Assembly: GCA_028820215.1 (NCBI GenBank)
Contig: JAPPKD010000178.1
Location: 1-52,056 of the forward strand
Source: Spirochaetaceae bacterium
Lineage (GTDB): Bacteria; Spirochaetota; Spirochaetia; SZUA-6; Bin103
Length of the DNA: 52,056 bases
Direction: 5' to 3'
In this document: in pieces, positions 34,997 to 43,145 of the stretch
How the letters are laid out: each line of letters opens with the position of its first letter
How positions within the stretch are numbered: the stretch's first letter is position 1
Notes under the pieces: model-generated
Databases searched by the model: none
Told to the model about the DNA's origin: nothing
What the model saw: the letters and a program-made list of their open reading frames with translations, nothing else
Program-made: the position numbers and the translations under genes

Positions 34997-35971
34997 ATGG
35001 ACGACCCGGCATACAAGCGACTGCTCACTCACCGACGCATCGTCTGGGACCTGCTCATCGGGTTCATCGCACCGCTGCGCCCCGCCGGCTGGGCCGAGGC
35101 ACTCGACTTCGCCACCCTGCGCGACGGCGCCACCGAGAACGTCACCGATGCACTGCGCCGGCGGCTCGGTGACGTGGTCTGGTCGATCGACCGGAGTGAC
35201 GGCCACGGCGGGGTGCAGACGCTGCACGTGGTGATCGAGCATCAGTCGAGCGTGGACTACTCGATGCCGCTGCGGTTCCTGAACTACACGAGCCTGCTGT
35301 ACCAGCGGCTGTACCGTGACCGCACCACGTGGAGCAAGGACGATAGGGCCGATCCGGTGCTGCACGTGGTGGTGTACAACGGCGACAAGCGGTGGGACGC
35401 GTCGCTGACGCTCGCCGGGCTGGTGGAGCGGACGGAGCGGGACGGTCCGGCGCAACTCGTCGTGAGCTACGACGTGGTTGATCTGGTGGCGGTGACGGCG
35501 GATGATCTGCCGCGAGCGAACCTGCTGCGATGGGTCGCGGAGGTGGAACAGGGTGCGCAGACGGGCGCGTTGCCGCAGCGGGTGCGGGAGTTGGGGGAAT
35601 GGCTTGCGGAAGCGGGCGAATCGGGGCTCACAAGGAGCTTCGACCTGTGGCTTGGCGTCCTGGGCCGGAAGTGGGGCGTGGAGTTGCCGTCGATCCGCGA
35701 GTACGAGGAGGTAAGCGCCGTGTTGTTGGAGAAGATCGATCGCTGGGAAGCGGAAATCCTGGAACGGGGTATCGAGCAAGGGATCGAACGACACAGGGTG
35801 CTGCTGCACCGTTTGGCGGAGCGGCGGTTCGGTCCGGCGGCGGCGGAGCGGCTGTCGGCGGTGCTCGCCGGCGTGACCGACGCGGATTGCCTCGCCGAGG
35901 CAGGCGAGTGGATCGTGGACTGCGCCACGACTGCCGACTTCCTGGCGCGCGTGAGCCGCGCGAGCGCGTAG
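34997..35971 (+). CDS. Rpn-family recombination-promoting nuclease / PD-(D/E)XK transposase-like protein
   Basis: A 324-residue protein of the Rpn/YhgA-like family (PDDEXK_2). The conserved start is DPAYKRLLTHRRIVWDLLIG. The nuclease core has D65 (VVWSIDR) and E81-x-Q83 (LHVVIEHQSSVDY), matching the D...ExQ form of PD-(D/E)XK. It continues with MPLRFLNYTSLLYQRL and LHVVVYNGDKRW, both family phrases. A C-terminal helical region follows. Family members cut DNA and raise recombination. ATG at 34997 has GGAAG upstream; GTG at 34976 is an alternative. It sits between two direct repeats of an ABC ATPase end and abuts a truncated DUF433 gene. Confidence 0.88.
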   Translation: MDDPAYKRLLTHRRIVWDLLIGFIAPLRPAGWAEALDFATLRDGATENVTDALRRRLGDVVWSIDRSDGHGGVQTLHVVIEHQSSVDYSMPLRFLNYTSLLYQRLYRDRTTWSKDDRADPVLHVVVYNGDKRWDASLTLAGLVERTERDGPAQLVVSYDVVDLVAVTADDLPRANLLRWVAEVEQGAQTGALPQRVRELGEWLAEAGESGLTRSFDLWLGVLGRKWGVELPSIREYEEVSAVLLEKIDRWEAEILERGIEQGIERHRVLLHRLAERRFGPAAAERLSAVLAGVTDADCLAEAGEWIVDCATTADFLARVSRASA

Positions 35972-36173
35972 CCCCAGCGGCGATGCACTCATGGATGTCC
36001 TTGGCCGTCAGATCAGGGTAGTAGTCAGTCAGATCAGGGTAGTAGTCAGGAGTGATCTGACTGAACGGAAGGTCCTCATCGGCTAGTTCGAGGACATCCT
36101 GCACCGTAATGCGCGTCCCGGCGACGCACGGTTTGCGGAGGTGCACCGTGGAGTCGACGGCGATACGGTCCAT
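35972..36173 (-). pseudogene. Truncated DUF433 (VapB-like antitoxin) gene
   Basis: From ATG at 36173 the frame encodes IAVDSTVHLRKPCVAGTRIT, VQDVLELADEDLPFSQI and KDIHECIAAGA, the DUF433 winged-helix domain that usually serves as antitoxin to a DUF5615 PIN-like toxin. After about 67 residues it runs exactly into the 3' end of the convergent Rpn gene and stays open only on its antisense strand to 35628. The natural C-terminus is therefore replaced, and no toxin partner is present. It starts 13 bases after the stop of the ATPase fusion. A translated run-on protein of 181 residues cannot be excluded. Confidence 0.7.
36008..36049. repeat. Perfect 21-bp tandem duplication inside the DUF433 gene
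   Basis: The 21-base unit at 36008-36028 (beginning TCAGATCAGGGTAG) is followed immediately by an identical copy at 36029-36049. On the minus strand it adds seven codons in frame, so the peptide DYYPDLT occurs twice in a row. Being perfect, it looks recent, as from replication slippage. Confidence 0.92.
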
Positions 36174-36186
36174 CTCGCCGGGGCCA

Positions 36187-38016
36187 CTATGCCTCGCCGA
36201 GCAGTTCCCGCTCGCCTTTCAGGTGCAGGTCGTCGGCGAAGTGGCAGGCGGACAGATGCCCGTCGCCGCCGACCGGCGCGAGCGGCGGCAGCTTCTCTTC
36301 GCAGATCGGCTGCCGGTACGGGCAGCGCGTATGGAACGGGCAGCCGCTCGGCACCTTCGCGACTTCGGGTATCTCGCCTTCCAGGATGATGCGCTGCAGC
36401 GGGCGGTGCGGATTGGGCTGCGGTATGCCGGAGAAGAGCGCCTCCGTGTAGGGGTGCTTGGGGCGGAGGAAGATCTCGCGGCGTTCTCCGATCTCGACGA
36501 AGTGGCCAAGGTACATTACCGCGACGCGATCGGTCATGTGGCGGATGACCGACAGATCGTGCGTGACGAACAACACCGTGAGATGCAGATCGCGCTGAAG
36601 CTCCAGCAGCAGATTGAGGATCTGCGCCTGCACGGAGACGTCCAGCGCCGAGGTCGGTTCGTCGGCCAGCAGCAGTTGCGGATCGAGCGCCAGCGCGCGC
36701 GCCACGCCGATGCGCTGCCGCTGGCCGCCAGAGAAGGCGTAGGGATAGCGGTTGAGCTGCTCGGGCTGCAGTCCCACGATGCGCATGAGCCGCTTCACCG
36801 CCTCGTCGAGCTCGGCGCCGCGAAGGCCGTCGTTGACCATCAACGGCTCGCCGATGATCCGTCGCACGGTCATGCGCGGATTGAGTGACGACTCCGGGTC
36901 CTGAAAGACGACGCGGATGCGGCGGCGTACTGCCTGGAGCTGCTCCCGGTCGGCCGAGACCACGTCGATCGGCGGGACGTCGGGTGGGCGAAAGACGATG
37001 TGGCCGTCGGTCGGCTCGACCGCGCGCACCAGCAGCCTGAGCACCGTGGTCTTGCCGGAGCCGCTCTCGCCGACCAGGCCGAGCGTCTCGCCACGCCGGA
37101 TCTCGAAGCTCACGTCGTCGACGGCACGGATCCAGCCCACGGTGTGCTTGAGGATGCCGCGCTTGATCGGGAAGTACTTCTTCAGGCCGCGGACGGTGAG
37201 CACGTCCCCCACGCGGTAGAGGCGCTCGGCGTTCTGATGCAACAGCTTGTGCTGCAGCCGCTCCGGTCGGCTGCTGACGATGGCTCGCAGAGCCGCCACC
37301 CAGTCCGTCAGCGAGCTGACAGGCACACAGACCGGCCAATCGCTCCCGAACACGATCCGGTCCTCGCCGAAGCAGTCGATGCAGTGATTGACGGTCGGCG
37401 CCAGGTCTTCCGCCGTCCAACCAGGTGCGGCGCGGCGCACGATGCCGGAGATCTTGCAGATCACGTTGCTCTGGCCGCCCAGCGCGGCGATGTCGTCCAG
37501 CCACTGCTGCCGTTCGTGACCATAGACCTCGTGATCCGAGGGGCCGGTCCTGCCCGCGACCACCTGCGGATCGGCGTTGCCGCAGTGATCGAGGATGAAG
37601 GTGTTGTCCGGGCAGCGCTGCGCGACCTCCAGCGCGTCGGCCAGCTCGCTCGGCCGGATGCAGATGTCGAACAGGAGGCCCGCCTCCGCCAGCAGCGCCA
37701 GGCCGGCGGCGAACCGGTCGGACAGTATCGTCCCGCGCGGCGTGGTCGGGGGGTGCAGAAGGTGGCGAATGCCGCGGCAGGATTCGTGTTGCCGGATCGC
37801 CGTCAGTTCGCTCGCGAACTCGGGATCATCCAGCGAGCCGGCGAACACCGCCGCGGCGGTCGGCATGTCGGGCTGCCGGCACAGCTCGGATACCAGCTCG
37901 CGCTCGCGCGGGCGGTCCGGGACTGCCGCGGCCACCTCCATGTAGACCGCGTGGGTGATGCCCGTGCCCTGTGCCTCCCGCAGGTAGGAGTCGGCGGTAT
38001 AGCTCTGCCGCAGCAC
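36187..38016 (-). CDS. In-frame fusion of a fuconolactonase-like amidohydrolase and an oligopeptide ABC ATPase
   Basis: One 609-codon frame holds two proteins. Residues 1-268 are a TIM-barrel amidohydrolase closely related to the protein at 43146 ([31 protein letters not shown], ending QNAERLYR). Without a stop or linker it continues at residue 269 with [19 protein letters not shown], a complete OppF-like ATPase (Walker A GESGSGKT 316-323, [27 protein letters not shown], terminal [15 protein letters not shown]). GTG at 37212 could start the ATPase separately. The family N-terminus IPIVDTHQHLWDLERL is encoded in the same frame upstream (to about 38080), but no ATG, GTG or TTG precedes it. A CTG at 38121 overlapping the previous stop is the only attractive start. 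Confidence 0.85.
   Translation of the reverse strand: MLRQSYTADSYLREAQGTGITHAVYMEVAAAVPDRPRERELVSELCRQPDMPTAAAVFAGSLDDPEFASELTAIRQHESCRGIRHLLHPPTTPRGTILSDRFAAGLALLAEAGLLFDICIRPSELADALEVAQRCPDNTFILDHCGNADPQVVAGRTGPSDHEVYGHERQQWLDDIAALGGQSNVICKISGIVRRAAPGWTAEDLAPTVNHCIDCFGEDRIVFGSDWPVCVPVSSLTDWVAALRAIVSSRPERLQHKLLHQNAERLYRVGDVLTVRGLKKYFPIKRGILKHTVGWIRAVDDVSFEIRRGETLGLVGESGSGKTTVLRLLVRAVEPTDGHIVFRPPDVPPIDVVSADREQLQAVRRRIRVVFQDPESSLNPRMTVRRIIGEPLMVNDGLRGAELDEAVKRLMRIVGLQPEQLNRYPYAFSGGQRQRIGVARALALDPQLLLADEPTSALDVSVQAQILNLLLELQRDLHLTVLFVTHDLSVIRHMTDRVAVMYLGHFVEIGERREIFLRPKHPYTEALFSGIPQPNPHRPLQRIILEGEIPEVAKVPSGCPFHTRCPYRQPICEEKLPPLAPVGGDGHLSACHFADDLHLKGERELLGEA
36191..36484. repeat. Direct repeat, copy B, of the ABC ATPase 3' end (copy A at 34475-34728)
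   Basis: This copy lies in the intact ATPase gene. Copy A is in the same orientation about 1.7 kb to the left and is degenerate. Matching landmarks are CCTCGCCGAGCAGTT at the left edge, ACGGGCAGCCGCTCGGC in the middle and GGCGGAGGAA near the right edge. By eye most bases align, with a gap of about 40 bases in copy A. The repeats bracket the Rpn gene and the DUF433 remnant. Confidence 0.8.
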
Positions 38017-38113
38017 CTCCTCCTCCTGCTCTAGCCACGGTAGGCGCAGGCGCTCCAGATCCCAGAGGTGCTGGTGGGTGTCGACGATCGGAATGGCGCC
38101 AGAGCCGTTGCGA

Positions 38114-39226
38114 TCAGCCAGTTGTCGCCTCCCCGGCGAGTTCCGCTTCCGGGACGGCGGGCTCGACCACCTCGTTTCCCTCGTAGAGGAAGCAGCGCAC
38201 CGTGTGGCCGCTGTCGGTGCGGTACAGCGGCGGGAGCTGCGCGTCGCAGGTGCCGGCGATGAACTCGGCGCAGCGGTTGCTGAACGGACACCCGCGGGGC
38301 CGGCTGTACGGGTCCGGGACCGTTCCCTCGATCGCCTCCAGGCGGCTCTTGGGCTCGACGCCGATACCGGGGATGGAGGCGAGCAGCGCGCGCGTGTAGG
38401 GGTGCTTGGGCTCGTCGAAGATGGCCACGACCTCGCCCTGCTCGACGACCGTGCCCAGGTACATCACCACCACCTCGTCCGCGAGCTCGGCGATGACGCC
38501 CATGTTGTGGGTGATGAAGATCATCGACATGCGGTTGGCGTCGTGCAGCGTGCGCAGCAGGTCGAGCACCTTGGCCTGGATGGTCACGTCGATCGCCGTG
38601 GTCGGCTCGTCGGCCATCAGCAGGCGCGGGTTCCCGGCCAGCGCCATGGCGACCAGCACGCGCTGCCGCATGCCGCCGGACAGCTCGAAGATGTAGGAGT
38701 CGATCAGGGTCCGCGGGGAGGGGATGCCGACCTCGGCCAGCAGGTCCACGCAGCGGTCGCGTCCGGTCTCCTTGGTGAGATCCTCGTCGTACAGGCAGAG
38801 CGCCTCGACGATCTGGCTGCCGACCGTGTGCACGGGGCTGAGCGCGCTCATCGGCTCCTGGAAGATCATGGCGATCTCCCTGCCGCGGATCGACCGGAAC
38901 TCCTCGCTCTGCGGGTCGAGCTGCGCCAGGTCCATGACGCCGGCGGCGTCGCTGGCGGAGGTGGTGGACGCGCCGTAAAAGCGGATGCTGCCTGAGACGA
39001 TGCGTCCCGGCGGCGGGATGATGCCCAGGATGGAGCGCGCCGCGACCGACTTTCCGCAGCCGCTCTCGCCGACGATGCCGACGATGCGCTGCTCGGGCAC
39101 CTGGAACGACAGGCCGTCCACGGCGCGGACCACGCCCAGGTTGGTGAAGAAGTAGGTGCGCAGTCCGGAGACCTCCAGGAGAGGCTTCCCCGCCGAACCG
39201 GCGCCGCGCGCTCCGGAATTGCTCAT
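38114..39226 (-). CDS. ABC importer ATPase (DppD/OppD-like)
   Basis: A 370-residue oligopeptide-type ATPase. Walker A is [16 protein letters not shown], the Q-loop is [12 protein letters not shown], the signature is [15 protein letters not shown], and Walker B is [12 protein letters not shown]. The switch is [14 protein letters not shown]. The C-terminal cysteine region is [19 protein letters not shown] roughly 20-residue insert after the first beta strands ([13 protein letters not shown]) is seen in a subset of this family. ATG at 39226 overlaps the upstream glycosidase-like gene (ATGA), and its stop overlaps the possible CTG start of the fusion gene. It is probably the partner of the ATPase half of that fusion, serving the permeases at 45512-47630. 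Confidence 0.92.
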   Translation of the reverse strand: MSNSGARGAGSAGKPLLEVSGLRTYFFTNLGVVRAVDGLSFQVPEQRIVGIVGESGCGKSVAARSILGIIPPPGRIVSGSIRFYGASTTSASDAAGVMDLAQLDPQSEEFRSIRGREIAMIFQEPMSALSPVHTVGSQIVEALCLYDEDLTKETGRDRCVDLLAEVGIPSPRTLIDSYIFELSGGMRQRVLVAMALAGNPRLLMADEPTTAIDVTIQAKVLDLLRTLHDANRMSMIFITHNMGVIAELADEVVVMYLGTVVEQGEVVAIFDEPKHPYTRALLASIPGIGVEPKSRLEAIEGTVPDPYSRPRGCPFSNRCAEFIAGTCDAQLPPLYRTDSGHTVRCFLYEGNEVVEPAVPEAELAGEATTG

Positions 39227-40845
39227 GCGTCCGATTCGCGATGATAGCGGATGTCCGCCTCCACCTTCTCCACGACGATGCCGTTTCCGTACATGGCGGG
39301 ACCGTAGGGAGCGCGCTCGCCCGAGGCGATGGAGACACGGTTCTCGCCGACGATCACGTCGGCTGCCGGCAGCTCGAAGGTGACCTCCAGGAGTTTCTGG
39401 TCCGGATCCTCGACGTAGGAGGGGATGCTGCCGGCATGCGGTTGCGGCCCGCCGCCGTAGATCTGCGCGTCCTTGACCGTCGCGTCACGGCCCAACTCGC
39501 GCAGGCGCCGGCCTCCCAGCCACACGTCGATCCGGTCCTGCGGATCGGCGGCCCAGAGGATCACGCGCAGGCGCGCGTCGGCGACCGTGTCGGCCTCGAT
39601 GTCGCGCCAGACATAGAGCGGCACGTGCACGGGCTGCCCGTGGTTGGGGAGCTCCACCGGCAGCGGCCGGTCGTGGTTGCAGCAGTAGAAGCAGCCCTCG
39701 TCGGTCCAGGGGAAGCCGCCGCGGCGCTCGACGACGTAGGTGGCGTCGCGGCCGGTCATGGCGGCCGGCTCGCCGATCAGGAACATGGCCTCGGTGTGAT
39801 GGCCGTAGGTGCCGGCCATCACGTCGCCCTGGGAGCCCAGCCGGGTGTAGTGCTCCTCGGGCGCCGTGGGCCAATTGAAGACGTTCACGAAGTCCACGCC
39901 CTGCGCCCAGAAGTTGGAGAAGGCGCCCAGGAAGACCTCCAGCGACGGGCTGCAGTAGCCGTCCGTGGAGTGGTGGGCGTCGTGGGTGGCGGCGATCCGG
40001 ATCGGGGTGCCGGCGGCGATGCTGCGGAAGCCCGCGACGTCGATGGTGAGCGTGCGCGAGCCGATCACGAAGATGTCGACCAGCAGCTCGCGCGCCCAGG
40101 TGGCCACGTCCAGGCCGTCGGTCGCGCAGCCGGCCACCGTCTCCGGCACCTTCACGGCCAGCAGGATCGGCCTGCCGGACCGCTCCTCCATCTCCAGCGT
40201 CATCTCCCGCACGCCGCGTATGTAGGCGGTGGCGTCCTCGCGGTGCTGCCACTGGCGGCCGATCGGCAGGGTGGGCTGATGGCGGGAGAAGTCGAGCTGC
40301 AGGCCGTCGAAGGCGTAGCGGGACAGCAGCTCGTGGAGCACCGCCACCTTGTGCTCGCGCAGGCCGGGCGAGGACAGGTCGTAGAGCCCGTTCCACCACC
40401 AGCAGCGCTGCACCCAGTCGGGATGCTCCTCCTTCAGCCAGTTCCGTCGCGCCGGATCCGTGAGCGGCTGGCCGAGCGGCGGCTGCGCCGGGTCGACGGG
40501 CGCCACGCGGCTGTTCCAGAACACCTCCAGCCCGCGGCGGCGGGTCTCCTCGACCAGGGTGCCGACGAAGTCCACCCCCTGCTCCCGCCACCGGTTGAGG
40601 CCCGGCTCGTCGAGCAGCGGCAGCTTGTCGTTCTCGTAGAGCGCGTAGGCGTCCTCGCCGTCGCCGACGTCCCAGATGAAGCCGTCGATCTGGCTGCCTT
40701 CCAGGTCGGCGTGGTGGAAGCGCAGGTCCACGTACTCCTGTATCGGGATGCCCAGCAGGTCGATCGGGGTCATCCCGTCCATCTGGTCGAGGATGCGCCG
40801 CCGCCGCCCGACCGCTGCCAGGTGCGTGTCGCTGAGCCGAATCAT
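39223..40845 (-). CDS. TIM-barrel glycoside-hydrolase-like protein, paralogue 3 (divergent)
   Basis: A 540-residue relative of the proteins at 32337 and 41335. Shared landmarks are a beta strand ending in FDGLQLDFSRHQPTLPIGR (the same place as FVFDFIRIPGYFRYG in paralogue 2), AVKVPETVAGCATDGLDVAT, LLVDIFVIGS, GVDFVNVFNWPTAPEEHY, and a C-terminal sandwich (VIVGENRVSIASG). Its N-terminus differs (SQIDGFIWDVGDGEDAYALY). ATG at 40845 fits the paralogues; the frame runs upstream only antisense to the next gene. No signal peptide is visible. It is the head of a coupled set with the ATPase and amidohydrolase-ATPase genes. Substrate unknown; carbohydrate is inferred. Confidence 0.78.
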   Translation of the reverse strand: MIRLSDTHLAAVGRRRRILDQMDGMTPIDLLGIPIQEYVDLRFHHADLEGSQIDGFIWDVGDGEDAYALYENDKLPLLDEPGLNRWREQGVDFVGTLVEETRRRGLEVFWNSRVAPVDPAQPPLGQPLTDPARRNWLKEEHPDWVQRCWWWNGLYDLSSPGLREHKVAVLHELLSRYAFDGLQLDFSRHQPTLPIGRQWQHREDATAYIRGVREMTLEMEERSGRPILLAVKVPETVAGCATDGLDVATWARELLVDIFVIGSRTLTIDVAGFRSIAAGTPIRIAATHDAHHSTDGYCSPSLEVFLGAFSNFWAQGVDFVNVFNWPTAPEEHYTRLGSQGDVMAGTYGHHTEAMFLIGEPAAMTGRDATYVVERRGGFPWTDEGCFYCCNHDRPLPVELPNHGQPVHVPLYVWRDIEADTVADARLRVILWAADPQDRIDVWLGGRRLRELGRDATVKDAQIYGGGPQPHAGSIPSYVEDPDQKLLEVTFELPAADVIVGENRVSIASGERAPYGPAMYGNGIVVEKVEADIRYHRESDA

Positions 40846-40891
40846 GGTGATGAGTCTATCCGATTCGCGGGGTACGATCGTCGTTGCCCGT

Positions 40892-41332
40892 ATGTCCGTC
40901 CTGCTGGTCGTCGTAGTCGCCGCCGCCGCCATCGGCGGCGTCTCGTTCCTGTTGAAGTTCATGCTCACCCGGGGGATCCGCCACGTCGAGAACGTGATCA
41001 ACACCGCGATCGCCGACACGACCGACATCGTCAACGATCATGCGCTGCCGGAACGCTGGCACCGCGCGGTGACGCGGTCGGTGCGGCGCCACCCCGACGC
41101 CCGCCGTGGCGAAGCCGCGAAGCGGCTGGTCCTGCAGCGGCTCGACCGGTTGATCGCGCAGGTGGAGCGCGGCACCGTCATGCAGGGGGAGACACGGGAC
41201 TTCGCGATGGAGCGGCTGCGCGAGGTTCGCGAGCACTGGGCGGGTTGCGGCTGGCCGGAGATCGCGGCGGCCGTCGCGCCGCCGTCGTCCGCCGAGCCCG
41301 AGGAGGGGGATGGGCCGGAAGGCGAGCCCTAG
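40892..41332 (+). CDS. Small membrane-anchored hypothetical protein
   Basis: A 146-residue protein with one N-terminal membrane helix (VLLVVVVAAAAIGGVSFLLK, residues 3-22). A charged, mostly helical cytoplasmic or periplasmic part follows (RLVLQRLDRLIAQVERGTVM), and the tail is acidic and proline-rich. No family is recognised. It is divergent from the glycosidase-like gene at 40845 and convergent with the one at 41335. The two convergent stop codons are contained in the 10-base palindrome CTAGCGCTAG at 41329-41338. Expression is uncertain because the start has no clear ribosome binding site. Confidence 0.55.
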   Translation: MSVLLVVVVAAAAIGGVSFLLKFMLTRGIRHVENVINTAIADTTDIVNDHALPERWHRAVTRSVRRHPDARRGEAAKRLVLQRLDRLIAQVERGTVMQGETRDFAMERLREVREHWAGCGWPEIAAAVAPPSSAEPEEGDGPEGEP

Positions 41333-41334
41333 CG

Positions 41335-43014
41335 CTAGCTGACCGGCAAACCCAGGGTCGGCACGTCGGCGGTGGCGCCGTGGGCCGGGAATCTGCCGAT
41401 GCGGCTGCCCTCGTAGGCGATCTCCAGCTCCGCGTCCTCGACGGTCAGCGGCAGTTCGTCCGCGGTGCGCTGGTTGCGCCGGCTGGCGCGCACGGTGAAA
41501 CGGTTCACCCCGGCGCGCGGCGGCGTCGCGCGCAGATCGTAGATGAACCAGGCGGTCCGCGGGTCCTGCCGTACGCCCGGCTCCATCGGATTGGCCAGCG
41601 GCAGCGCCCTGGCACCGTCCGGGCCCTCCATGCGCACCTCCAGCTCGTCCGCGATCGTCGGGTTGGCCACGTGCAGGAGCAGGCGGACCGAGTGGACCAC
41701 GTCCCCCGCTCCGGCCACGTCATCGACGATGTCGAAGGTCAGCGGCGCCGGATCGCCGGTGATGGTCAGGGGCAGAGAGCGCTCGGTTTCCAGGCAGTTG
41801 GGAAACGACGTCGTCGAGCGCATCACCAGGTAGCGCTTGTCCAGGTAGCGCAGCCGCTCGGGATCGGCGATCTCGTCGAGCGCGGGCACCAGGTCCTGGT
41901 CATAGGTCGGCAGGGTCCCGAACCAGTTGAACACGTACAGGCCGTCGACGCCCGCGCGGTGGTGGCGCGCTGCCATGCCGCGCACCATGTCGAGCGACAT
42001 CGGCGTCATCAGCGGCGGGTCGTACCACCAGCGGTTGTGGCCGTCGTTGTGGCCGGCCATGTAGCCCTCCTCGATCGCGGCCTGCAGGTGCACGGGCGAG
42101 CTCCGGGCCAGCGCCACCCACTCCGCCGCGTCGTGCTCGAAGTCCTGCGGGAAGAACGGCGAGGTCACCACGATGTCGACCAGGTGGTCGTCGATCCAGT
42201 CCTCGATGTCGATCCCCAGGCGGCGCGTCCCGTCGACGGTGGCCGGCAGGCGCACGGCCAGCCCGATCTCCCGGCCCTTGGTGCGACCGATCTCGTCCAG
42301 GCCGGCGCGCGTCTCGCGCACCATCTGCGTCAGCAGGTGGGCGTTGCGCCGCTCCTCGCCGTAGCGGAAGTAGCCGGGGATGCGGATGAAGTCGAACACG
42401 AAGCCGGCGCAGTCGTAGCGCTCGCACACCTCCAGGGCGATGTCGCGCCGCAGGGCGCGCACCTCCTCGTGCGCGAAGTCCTGCATCCAGGTCAGGGCCG
42501 ACTGTGTCGCGGGGTGGTCCTTCCAGCCGGCGGCGCCCTCCTCGCCGATCAACAGGTCGGTGCGCTCCTCGTAGAAGCGGCTGCCGCCGAGCCGGTAGAC
42601 CTTTCCGTTGGAGACGTGGTGCCAGTCGTTCATGCTCAGGCGGAACCAGAAGTCGATGCCCAGGCGCTGCGCCTCCTCCACCTGCAGGCCGAGCGGATCA
42701 TGGCCGGCCGCCCAGGTCCGCTTCAGGTTCTCGGCGTGGCGCCAGTAGCGGACGTCGCCGAGCGTGGCGCCGCGCTCGTAGCGCTCCACCAGGTACTCCA
42801 TGCGCGTCTTCTGCGAAGGGAACGCGGTGACGTAGCCGGCGTCGGGGCCGATCCCCTCCGTACAGGCGTCCACCGGGGTCCCCACGAAGTAGCCGAGGTG
42901 GCCGGCGCCATGCATCTCCGGCGCCATCGGCGGGTTGTACATGGACTCGTAGGGGTGGTTCTGGTCCCACATGATGCGGTAAGGACGCGCGAGCCGCCCG
43001 GCCGGTTTCTTCAT
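41335..43014 (-). CDS. TIM-barrel glycoside-hydrolase-like protein, paralogue 2
   Basis: A 559-residue protein close to paralogue 1 over its full length. Shared features are GRLARPYRIMWDQNHPYESM against GRLARNYRLTWVDDSGF, then GTPVDA, RLGIDFWFRLSMNDWHHV, FVFDFIRIPGYFRYGEERRN, HLVDIVVTSPFFPQDF and GVDGLYVFNWFGTLPTYD, and the C-terminal GVNRFTVRASRRNQRTADEL. ATG at 43014 is preceded by GGGGAGGAGAACG, a strong ribosome site. It is divergent from the amidohydrolase at 43146, across 131 bases. Function is probably hydrolysis of a glycoside or related bond; cytoplasmic by lack of signal peptide. Confidence 0.8.
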   Translation of the reverse strand: MKKPAGRLARPYRIMWDQNHPYESMYNPPMAPEMHGAGHLGYFVGTPVDACTEGIGPDAGYVTAFPSQKTRMEYLVERYERGATLGDVRYWRHAENLKRTWAAGHDPLGLQVEEAQRLGIDFWFRLSMNDWHHVSNGKVYRLGGSRFYEERTDLLIGEEGAAGWKDHPATQSALTWMQDFAHEEVRALRRDIALEVCERYDCAGFVFDFIRIPGYFRYGEERRNAHLLTQMVRETRAGLDEIGRTKGREIGLAVRLPATVDGTRRLGIDIEDWIDDHLVDIVVTSPFFPQDFEHDAAEWVALARSSPVHLQAAIEEGYMAGHNDGHNRWWYDPPLMTPMSLDMVRGMAARHHRAGVDGLYVFNWFGTLPTYDQDLVPALDEIADPERLRYLDKRYLVMRSTTSFPNCLETERSLPLTITGDPAPLTFDIVDDVAGAGDVVHSVRLLLHVANPTIADELEVRMEGPDGARALPLANPMEPGVRQDPRTAWFIYDLRATPPRAGVNRFTVRASRRNQRTADELPLTVEDAELEIAYEGSRIGRFPAHGATADVPTLGLPVS

Positions 43015-43145
43015 TCGTTCTCCTCCCCTGCGGGCCGCATTGCGGTGCAACCGTAGCCGCACGGCGGCTTGCCGGTCGAGTTGCCCTCGTCCGGGGCCTC
43101 CTGCATCATCGGCCGTGCTGCCGGCAGACGGAGGTGACACGGCCC

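Noticed and set aside
36008..36049. CRISPR-like repeat
   Set aside because: There are only two copies, with no spacer between them. It is a simple tandem duplication within a coding frame.
38031..39338. 435-codon minus-strand frame over the OppD-like gene
   Set aside because: It is a shifted frame of the ATPase gene at 38114-39226, which has all ABC motifs.
39241..43056. 1271-codon open frame on the plus strand
   Set aside because: It is antisense to two glycosidase-like genes and spans several unrelated genes. It has no motifs.
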